This document shows, in pieces, positions 8,278 through 12,828 of a DNA stretch of 12,828 bases. How positions within the stretch are numbered: the first letter of the stretch is position 1; each line of letters starts with the position of its first letter. The translations under genes and the position numbers were made by a program. The notes beneath the pieces were generated by a model. It searched no databases, was not told the origin of the DNA, and saw only the letters and a program-made list of their open reading frames with translations. The DNA comes from an uncultured Eubacterium sp. (GTDB taxonomy: Bacteria > Bacillota_A > Clostridia > Lachnospirales > Lachnospiraceae): the NCBI GenBank assembly GCA_947653505.1, contig CANTHI010000040.1, positions 1 through 12,828 on the forward strand, given 5' to 3'.

Positions 8278-8286
8278 TGATAAAAT
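8278..8286 (+). promoter_or_regulatory. Possible extended -10 promoter for the ATP-grasp operon
   Basis: TGA directly followed by TAAAAT gives an extended -10 element. No good -35 hexamer stands 16-18 bases upstream. This would produce a leader of about 125 bases containing the dyads near 8298-8385. It is the best candidate I found between the repeat array and the operon. Confidence 0.3.
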
Positions 8287-8418
8287 AGAAAAGGGGCTGC
8301 AGGGAAATCAGTTTTTGCAGAATACCGGTTTCAGGTTCGATGGCGGACCGGTTTTCTGTATCGGAGAACTGACCTGACAGCTTCTTTTTATGAATAAGAA
8401 ACCTGGAGGTTACAGGGT

Positions 8419-9327
8419 ATGGAAATGACATATGCATGGCTGGTAGTCAACGGATTTATAGAATCGGAAAAATTCAGGGAGATTTTTTCCTGGCTTGTGG
8501 AAGCAGCCGGAAGGCAGAACTGTATACTGGAAATAAAGACGAATACACAGCTTCTGCCGCAGCTTTTGCCGGAAGGGCCGGATCCTTTGGCTGGCTGTCG
8601 AAGGCCGCGGTTTGTCATTTTCTGGGATAAGGACGTCCGGCTGGCGAGGTTGCTGGAAAAGCTTGGCCTGCGTCTGTTTAATTGCGCGCAGAGCATTGCG
8701 GTCTGTGATGATAAAGCCAGTACCTATCTGGAGCTTTTGCATCAGGACATCCGGATGCCGGAGACGATTATTGCGCCTAAGACTTTCCGGGCAGACGGTT
8801 ATCCGCAGCTGGATTTTCTGCCGCAGGTGGAAAAAAGACTTGGTTTTCCAATGGTAATCAAGGAGTGCTATGGCTCGTTTGGACAGCAGGTATGGCTGGT
8901 GCAGAACGAAACCGGGCTGCTGGACTGTCTGAGCGGCCTGAAAAACCGGCCGTTTTTGTTTCAGGAGTTTCTGGCGTCTTCAAGGGGGAATGATATCCGC
9001 ATCCAGATGGTGGGAAATCAGGCAGTGGCGGCCATGCACCGTTTTCATGAAAAGGATTTCCGCGCAAATATTACAAATGGCGGCAGTATGGAGCCTTATG
9101 AACCGGATGCGGCGCAGCTTGCGATGGCGCGCAGGGTCATGGAGATTCTCCGGCTGGATTTTGCGGGCGTGGATCTGTTATTTGGAGAGCATGGGGAACC
9201 TGTGCTGTGTGAGGTAAACTCGAATGCTCATTTTGTAAATATATGGAAATGTACAGGTGTGAATACCGCGGATGCGATTGTGAAATATTGTCTGGACAGG
9301 AGTATATCGTATGGACATAGTGAATGA
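8419..9327 (+). CDS. RimK-like ATP-grasp ligase, first of a pair
   Basis: A 302-residue cytoplasmic enzyme of the ATP-grasp superfamily, closest in pattern to RimK/LysX-type ligases that join an amine to a carboxylate through an acyl phosphate. The N-terminal domain ends near residue 95 (NCAQSIAVCDDK). Lys148 in PMVIKE is the expected ATP-contacting lysine, followed by the flexible loop YGSFGQQV. The DIRIQMVG and FRANITNGG segments are typical of the family. The metal-binding end has Glu265 and Asn267 in EVNSNAHF, so the active site looks complete; NAHF replaces the usual SPG. GGAGG at 8405-8409 lies 9 bases before the ATG, and a second ATG at 8425 is possible. The stop overlaps the next ATP-grasp gene by 17 bases. 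The substrate is unknown. Confidence 0.85.
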   Translation: MEMTYAWLVVNGFIESEKFREIFSWLVEAAGRQNCILEIKTNTQLLPQLLPEGPDPLAGCRRPRFVIFWDKDVRLARLLEKLGLRLFNCAQSIAVCDDKASTYLELLHQDIRMPETIIAPKTFRADGYPQLDFLPQVEKRLGFPMVIKECYGSFGQQVWLVQNETGLLDCLSGLKNRPFLFQEFLASSRGNDIRIQMVGNQAVAAMHRFHEKDFRANITNGGSMEPYEPDAAQLAMARRVMEILRLDFAGVDLLFGEHGEPVLCEVNSNAHFVNIWKCTGVNTADAIVKYCLDRSISYGHSE

Positions 9328-10261
9328 AAAAAAGGCATTTTCCGGCTGGATTTTATATGATGAAAATGACAGCGGATATAGCCGGCATTATATCAGTTTG
9401 TACCGGAACGCTTGCAGAAAACGGGGGATGTCCATACGGGCAGGCATTTATATAAAGCGGCAACTGTCGGAAGGATTGCCTGCATTCCGGATAGAACGTA
9501 GCACATCAGACGGACTCGCGGAGCATGCTGTATCTGACAACCTGCCGGAATACCCAGCTGCAGACCGGCTGCCGGATTTTGTGGTTAACCGTACCAGAGA
9601 TTACCGGCTGGCACGATGGCTGGAGGAGGCGGGAGTTCATGTGTTTAATCCGTCGTTTCTGACCGGAATCGGCAATGATAAAGCCTGGGCGTATCGTTAT
9701 ATGAAGCAGAAAAAGGTTCCTGTCATGCCGACACTTTGCGGTACGCAGACACCGCCGCAGTGGTATCCGGCTGTAGTGAAATCATGTGCGGGGCATGGCG
9801 GTACGGAGGTAGAGCTGATTCGCTGTGAAGCGGACTGGGAGCGGTGGAAGGCATGGAAGGAGCAAAAAGACCGGCAGTACATTGTCCAGCAGGCAGCGTC
9901 CTGTCTGGGAAAAGACTTGCGGGTCTATGTTGTCGGAAATCAGATCCGGGCGGCCGTGCTGCGTACGTCAGAGACGGATTTTCGCAGTAATTACTGTCTG
10001 GGAGGGCGTGTGCAGCTGTATCCGGTTTCGGACAGCGTAAAAGAGCTGACCGGACGCGTGATGGAAGGGCTTTGCATCGGTATGGCGGGGATTGATTTTA
10101 TTTTTCACAACGGACAGCCCGTTTTTAACGAGATTGAGGACGTGGCAGGTGCAAGGGGGCTATATTCCCTGAGTAATTATGATATTGCAGATGATTATAT
10201 CAGCTATATACAGGAGGAACTGCGGCATGTCACAGAAGCAGACGAAACAGCGGATTTGTAA
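9311..10261 (+). CDS. Second, divergent ATP-grasp ligase
   Basis: A 316-residue ATP-grasp protein, clearly a distant paralogue of the preceding gene. Both share a DKA segment before the ATP-grasp core, an x-V-x-K lysine (Lys157 in AVVKSC), a glycine loop (AGHGGTE), a D-L/I-R-V/I-x-x-VGNQ strand and an F-R-x-N...GG segment. It differs at the metal site: where the first protein has E-V-N, this one has Glu274-Ile-Glu276-Asp in NEIEDVAGARGLY. The asparagine is replaced, so metal use or chemistry may differ. The N-terminal domain carries three imperfect 9-residue repeats, annotated separately. AGGAG at 9298-9302 lies 8 bases before the ATG, inside the upstream gene. It overlaps the small cysteine-rich gene by 35 bases, so the three are almost certainly one operon. 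Confidence 0.8.
   Translation: MDIVNEKKAFSGWILYDENDSGYSRHYISLYRNACRKRGMSIRAGIYIKRQLSEGLPAFRIERSTSDGLAEHAVSDNLPEYPAADRLPDFVVNRTRDYRLARWLEEAGVHVFNPSFLTGIGNDKAWAYRYMKQKKVPVMPTLCGTQTPPQWYPAVVKSCAGHGGTEVELIRCEADWERWKAWKEQKDRQYIVQQAASCLGKDLRVYVVGNQIRAAVLRTSETDFRSNYCLGGRVQLYPVSDSVKELTGRVMEGLCIGMAGIDFIFHNGQPVFNEIEDVAGARGLYSLSNYDIADDYISYIQEELRHVTEADETADL
9506..9586 (+). repeat. Three imperfect 27-bp in-frame repeats inside the second ATP-grasp gene
   Basis: The encoded units are SDGLAEHAV, SDNLPEYPA and ADRLPDFVV, nine residues each with D-x-L-P-[ED] in common. The last unit is the part expected in the family (LPDFV before NRTRD). The two preceding units look like a duplication that lengthens a surface loop. 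Confidence 0.6.
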
Positions 10262-10487
10262 AAAGTGTTTATTGAGAGATCTGGCTATGGAAGATCAGAA
10301 ACATATCCAGCGGTATCTGGACGCGATCAGACAACAGGACCGCGCAGATGAACAGATATACGAACAAAGACTTGCGCTCTGCAGGGAGTGCGACAGACTG
10401 ATAGAAGCAACCTGCCAGGCATGTGGCTGTTATGTGGAGCTGAGGGCAGCGGTCAGGCATGGCAGATGTCCTTATAAGAAGTGGTAA
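10227..10487 (+). CDS. Small eight-cysteine protein (DUF6171-like)
   Basis: An 86-residue protein with four cysteine clusters: CKKC (11-14), CREC (52-55), CQACGC (63-68) and Cys81 in CPY. This pattern is what a two-site zinc-ribbon protein would show. It ends in CPYKKW. A helical charged segment (about 20-50) separates the first pair from the rest. I recall a Clostridia family of unknown function with this layout (DUF6171), but I could not verify the match. The start at 10227 is chosen because AGGAGG at 10212-10217 stands 9 bases upstream; an in-frame ATG at 10179 would add 16 residues without a comparable site. The gene overlaps the second ATP-grasp gene by 35 bases. Its role is unknown; being a protein partner, carrier or substrate of the ligases is a hypothesis only. 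Confidence 0.75.
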   Translation: MSQKQTKQRICKKCLLRDLAMEDQKHIQRYLDAIRQQDRADEQIYEQRLALCRECDRLIEATCQACGCYVELRAAVRHGRCPYKKW

Positions 10488-10508
10488 AAGGCTTTTTTGA
10501 ATCATTTT

Positions 10509-11432
10509 TTATAAACCTTCTACCGGTGTGTAATGAATACTGACTTTAATATCCTGTCCATAATTGCCAAAGCCTTTGCCATAAATCGTAAGCCCGCCGA
10601 CATTTTCAGAGTCGTCATCCACGCCCAGACGCAGCTTGATCATACTATTGCTGTTTAAATGAAAATCATGGATTGTTTTATTGGAAATCTGCAGGCCGTC
10701 GATAAAAGTACCTTTGTGGTTGATGACAAGCATTTTCAGCAGACCGTACTGATTCCAGTTTGGGAACCACCAGTCCGGTGTAAAAATGCCGCGTACGTCA
10801 CCAAAGTCGCCCGGAGAGGTCCATTTACCGATAAATACGTCATTTAAGTAAAAACTGATGTCCGACAGCCAGTTGTTATTAGAGCCGGGCGCCTCAGAGC
10901 TCAGCTCGGCGGAAATTACAATCTGTGTAATACGCTGGGTGTACGGGATAAAGTTTGGAATCATATATTCGACATATCCTTTTGTAAACCACAGAATGTC
11001 CGCGTCATAACGGCCCGGATGTGCAAAATACCGGATATCGTCTACCTCACCGATCAGACGCTGGTCGGAAGCCAGTCCGCAGGTCGGGTATACCTGATAG
11101 TTGGAAAAGTGTCCGACCTTTAACTCTGTATTGTAGACATTTGCCTGTACGACAGGATTGTTGATCTCGATCAGTACTTTGTCCAGCTGGAGCGAACACA
11201 GCTTCTGGTTTCCGTGGCTGGCGGATTCGTTGGAAGTATTGACAATGCCGCATGCTTCCAGCTTTTTTATGTGGTTTGTCAGAGCGCCGTTTGTAATATT
11301 CAGTCTTGTGGCCAGTTCATTCATGTTCATGTATTTGTTTGCGATCAGCAGCTTGATGATTTCGATCCGGATTTCGGAACCAAGCGCTTTAAAAAATTCA
11401 AGTCCGTCGTCAAGCGATTCGATATGCAGCAT
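10509..11432 (-). CDS. ArsR-type transcriptional regulator with large beta-rich C-terminal domain
   Basis: A 307-residue one-component regulator. Residues about 5-85 form an ArsR-like winged helix: ALGSEIRIEIIKLL, then MNMNELATRLNITNGALTNH as the recognition region. There are no metal-binding cysteine pairs of classical ArsR sensors. Residues about 105-307 are rich in beta strands and aromatics (TPDWWFPNWNQYGLLK, IKLRLGV), resembling a jelly-roll or carbohydrate-binding fold, so the ligand is probably a sugar rather than a metal. The gene is divergent from a carbohydrate-type binding protein gene, its likely target. ATG 11432 is preferred because a G-rich ribosome site (GGGGGAG) lies just upstream; an in-frame ATG at 11459 would translate that G-run. 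It converges on the cysteine-rich gene with only 21 bases between the two stops. Confidence 0.85.
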   Translation of the reverse strand: MLHIESLDDGLEFFKALGSEIRIEIIKLLIANKYMNMNELATRLNITNGALTNHIKKLEACGIVNTSNESASHGNQKLCSLQLDKVLIEINNPVVQANVYNTELKVGHFSNYQVYPTCGLASDQRLIGEVDDIRYFAHPGRYDADILWFTKGYVEYMIPNFIPYTQRITQIVISAELSSEAPGSNNNWLSDISFYLNDVFIGKWTSPGDFGDVRGIFTPDWWFPNWNQYGLLKMLVINHKGTFIDGLQISNKTIHDFHLNSNSMIKLRLGVDDDSENVGGLTIYGKGFGNYGQDIKVSIHYTPVEGL

Positions 11433-11440
11433 AATAATCT

Positions 11441-11449
11441 CCCCCCCCC
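11441..11449 (-). repeat. G9 homopolymer in the regulator's ribosome-binding region
   Basis: Nine consecutive C on the top strand are nine G on the coding strand, followed by AGATTATT and the regulator ATG. The run is part of the Shine-Dalgarno region for the start at 11432, or lies inside codons 4-7 if translation begins at 11459. Runs of this length are prone to slippage in replication. Confidence 0.7.
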
Positions 11450-11539
11450 AAATATGCACAGATACAGTCTGCCAAAAAAACAGCTGCCAGATTTCTTTTG
11501 GTATTTCATTCCGTTTTCATGTTTAACCCCTATGATAAT

Positions 11540-11568
11540 AGTATATCGGAAAAGCTGAATCGCGTCAA
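11540..11568 (-). promoter_or_regulatory. Predicted promoter of the ArsR-type regulator
   Basis: Read on the minus strand, TTGACG (11568-11563) and TATACT (11545-11540) are spaced by exactly 17 bases, each with five of six consensus positions. The start site would lie near 11533, giving a leader of about 100 bases to the ATG at 11432. Confidence 0.65.
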
Positions 11569-11628
11569 TCCTTTATGAAATCGAAAAATAGTTCTTAAAA
11601 ACCTAAAGAATTGCGGTTTTACAAAATA

Positions 11629-11691
11629 TTCCAAAAACTTCCAAAGTCAAAATATACAATTTTTGAAAAAATCAACCCATTTTTTGAAAAA
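11629..11691. repeat. Helically phased AT-rich direct repeats in the divergent promoter region
   Basis: TTCCAAA occurs at 11629-11635 and again at 11639-11645, 10 bases apart. TTTTTGAAAAA, an inverted repeat, occurs around G11665 and again around G11686, 21 bases apart. The spacing equals one and two turns of the helix. Such phased A-tracts usually bend DNA, and equal-face repeats are typical of multimeric operator binding. Confidence 0.5.
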
Positions 11692-11735
11692 TATTAACAA
11701 AATATAGGTGTCTTTTTTAAACATATTTCACAAAC

Positions 11736-11765
11736 ATCTAAAATAGTATAGGAAAATCTAAAATA
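11736..11765. repeat. Direct repeat ATCTAAAATA, 20 bp apart, next to the binding-protein promoter
   Basis: Two exact copies of ATCTAAAATA (11736-11745 and 11756-11765) lie on the same helix face and end 4 bases before the -35 element at 11770. This is where an activator or repressor site for the transporter would be expected. The divergent ArsR-type regulator is the natural candidate to bind it. Confidence 0.5.
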
Positions 11766-11769
11766 AATA

Positions 11770-11798
11770 TTGACAAAATATAAAAAATATAATACTCT
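11770..11798 (+). promoter_or_regulatory. Predicted promoter of the binding-protein gene
   Basis: A perfect TTGACA (11770-11775) is followed 17 bases later by TACTCT (11793-11798), a modest -10. A perfect TATAAT at 11788-11793 lies only 12 bases from the -35 and so cannot pair with it. The leader to the ATG at 11861 would be about 56 bases. Confidence 0.55.
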
Positions 11799-11860
11799 AC
11801 AATCATGAAGTTAGAGAGCTGATTTCAAATTAAGGGATTTTCAAAACAGGAGGGAAAGCA

Positions 11861-12805
11861 ATGAAAAAGAAATTAGTAAGCGCATTCTTGTGCGCAACAA
11901 TGGTTGCAGGCTGCCTGACATTTGCAGGATGCGGCAGTTCTGGTGATGGCGGTTCAAAAGATGACGGCGGTAACACTGCAGACGATGGGGGTGCTGCAGA
12001 TGACGGCGGTGACGCGGCGGATGATGGCGCTGCAGATGACGGCGGCGACGCAGCGGACGAAGGCGGAGAATCCGGCACAGCAGTAGAAGAGACTTTTAAC
12101 TCTACGTTCGGTGATTCCAATGGTACACATCTTGACCTGTGGACATTCGTGGATGCACATGCTGAGATGTATGGTAAGATGGTTGAGAAGTGGAACGCAG
12201 CAAATCCGGACCGTACGATTGAGCTGACAGCAGTTTCTTATCCATATAGTGATATGCACAACAAAGTATTAATGTCCTTCCAGGCAGGCGAAGGCGCTCC
12301 GGATATCGTTGACGTGGAAGTCGGACAGTTCCCGAACTTTGTAGCAGGTCAGGAAACGTGGTTATATCCATTGGATGACGCAATGGCTCCGTATAAAGAT
12401 GATATGGTAGCATCCCGTCTTGAGACATACATGGGTGCTGATGGTCATTATTATGGCGCTCCGTTCCATGTAGGTGCAACGGTTATGTACTATAATCTGG
12501 CTGAAATGGAAAAATACGGTCTGAAACAGGAAGATATTGATGCTGTAAAGACATGGGATGATTATGAAGCACTCGGCAAGAAGTATGTGGAAGCACGCGG
12601 AGAAGACGGCAAGTACTGGACATCTGTAGATACAGGCGGAACAGACTGGATGTGGATCGCGATGGCTCAGTACGATGAAGACTGGACAGGTGGATTTGAT
12701 GGTGAAGCAAACGTACAGTTAGAGTCTGTTAAGAACATGCTTACATATCAGAAGAGATGGCTGGATGACGGCGTTGCAGATTTTGTCTTTTGTGGCAGAA
12801 AATGA
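11861..12805 (+). CDS. Carbohydrate ABC transporter substrate-binding lipoprotein, truncated 3' end
   Basis: An extracellular lipoprotein that captures a sugar for an ABC importer of the CUT1 (MalE/UgpB-like) class. AGGAGG at 11848-11853 supports the start. The signal peptide has lipobox FAGC with Cys24, or possibly VAGC with Cys18. A Gly/Asp/Ala linker (about 25-75) tethers the binding domain. The first lobe is recognisable: LDLWTFVDAH, SFQAGEGAPDIVDVEVGQF, GAPFHVGATVMYYN. Family members are usually about 420-480 residues; this frame ends after 314. The last residues after GVAD (FVFCGRK) do not resemble the family, where a PGG-type segment is expected. From about 12774 another frame encodes recombinase sequence, so the gene is broken by a rearrangement or assembly join. 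Permease genes would be expected downstream, outside the window. Confidence 0.85.
   Translation: MKKKLVSAFLCATMVAGCLTFAGCGSSGDGGSKDDGGNTADDGGAADDGGDAADDGAADDGGDAADEGGESGTAVEETFNSTFGDSNGTHLDLWTFVDAHAEMYGKMVEKWNAANPDRTIELTAVSYPYSDMHNKVLMSFQAGEGAPDIVDVEVGQFPNFVAGQETWLYPLDDAMAPYKDDMVASRLETYMGADGHYYGAPFHVGATVMYYNLAEMEKYGLKQEDIDAVKTWDDYEALGKKYVEARGEDGKYWTSVDTGGTDWMWIAMAQYDEDWTGGFDGEANVQLESVKNMLTYQKRWLDDGVADFVFCGRK
11993..12064 (+). repeat. Two 36-bp in-frame tandem repeats in the lipoprotein linker
   Basis: The units at 11993-12028 and 12029-12064 encode AADDGGDAADDG and AADDGGDAADEG. They form part of the flexible acidic tether after the lipid-anchored cysteine. Copy number could vary between strains without affecting the binding domain. 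Confidence 0.75.
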
Positions 12806-12828
12806 GAGGGAAAATATCCGGAAAAGGC
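12774..12828 (+). pseudogene. Interior fragment of a serine recombinase (resolvase/invertase family)
   Basis: Read in the frame starting at 12774, one base off the binding-protein frame, the DNA encodes LQILSFVAENERENIRKR and stays open to the window edge, where the next base (C) fits a following glutamine. This matches the start of the long helix at the end of the catalytic domain in small serine recombinases; the gamma-delta resolvase counterpart reads ILSAVAQAERQRILER from memory. The N-terminal catalytic part with the nucleophilic serine is not upstream; binding-protein sequence is there instead. The fragment therefore begins inside the recombinase gene. It is either a rearrangement product or an assembly chimera. 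Confidence 0.65.

Larger units (their letters stand above)
8036..8418. other. Non-coding interval holding a repeat array and a likely structured leader
   Basis: I see no gene with a start, ribosome site and plausible protein on either strand in these 383 bases. The left half holds the 42-43 bp repeat annotated separately. The right half contains further dyads: CTGCA/TGCAG around 8298-8321, two copies of ACCGGTTT about 8325-8355, and AGAACTG/CAGcTTCT (8365-8385) followed by a T-run. Together these suggest a folded 5' leader for the ATP-grasp operon, but I do not recognise a known riboswitch class. Confidence 0.5.

Noticed and set aside
8325..8355. tRNA-like T-loop (GGTTCGAT)
   Set aside because: The matching stems, anticodon arm and acceptor end of a tRNA are not present around it.
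7877..8437. Minus-strand frame spanning the repeat region
   Set aside because: The residues are low-complexity Phe/Tyr/Ser derived from the purine-rich repeat, it overlaps two real genes, and no translation signals are evident.
10179..10226. Longer N-terminus for the eight-cysteine protein
   Set aside because: No ribosome site precedes ATG 10179, the added residues are just the shifted frame of the upstream gene, and AGGAGG sits ideally before ATG 10227.
10227..10487. LysW-type amino-group carrier protein
   Set aside because: It is longer than LysW, has eight cysteines and ends in KKW rather than the acidic tail that LysX modifies.
10470..10510. Terminator between the convergent genes
   Set aside because: Two T-runs are present, but the only stem I can draw (CCTT/AAGG) is too weak to claim an intrinsic terminator.

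Overview
The window looks like a chromosomal segment of a Lachnospiraceae-type member of the Clostridia, possibly ending at a contig edge. The evidence is strong AGGAGG-type ribosome sites, TTGACA/TATAAT promoters, a ClpC-RadA axis typical of Firmicutes, and several small protein families I associate with that family. No taxonomic search was possible.

Layout. (1) 1-709: the tail of an unidentified gene overlaps a HAD phosphatase gene by ATGA. (2) 752-7153: a protein-quality and DNA-repair block. A promoter drives a single-pass membrane protein with an extracellular cadherin-like domain, followed closely by clpC. A second promoter drives a small conserved protein and radA, and the block ends at a hairpin terminator. 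The ctsR, mcsA and mcsB genes that precede clpC in Bacillus are absent; the membrane protein sits in their place. (3) 7183-8035: a NYN-domain (PIN-like nuclease fold) protein with a helix-turn-helix-like tail, under its own promoter. (4) 8036-8418: a non-coding stretch with a 42-43 bp repeat whose units are separated by small hairpins. (5) 8419-10487: a tightly overlapping three-gene operon of two divergent ATP-grasp ligases and an 86-residue eight-cysteine protein. This is the best candidate here for an undescribed enzymatic system. (6) 10509-12828: an ArsR-type regulator with a large beta-rich C-terminal domain, transcribed divergently from a carbohydrate ABC transporter lipoprotein across about 430 bp of AT-rich DNA with phased repeats.

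The right edge is abnormal. The binding-protein gene stops at about two thirds of the usual length. From about 12774 the DNA reads, in another frame, as the interior of a serine recombinase. This is a rearrangement junction or an assembly chimera, and it should be resolved before the binding protein is treated as a real 314-residue protein.

Functionally, clpC (unfolding and proteolysis) and radA (recombination repair) are housekeeping. The ArsR-type regulator and binding protein form a probable sugar-responsive uptake locus whose permease genes would lie beyond the window. The ATP-grasp operon has no assigned substrate.
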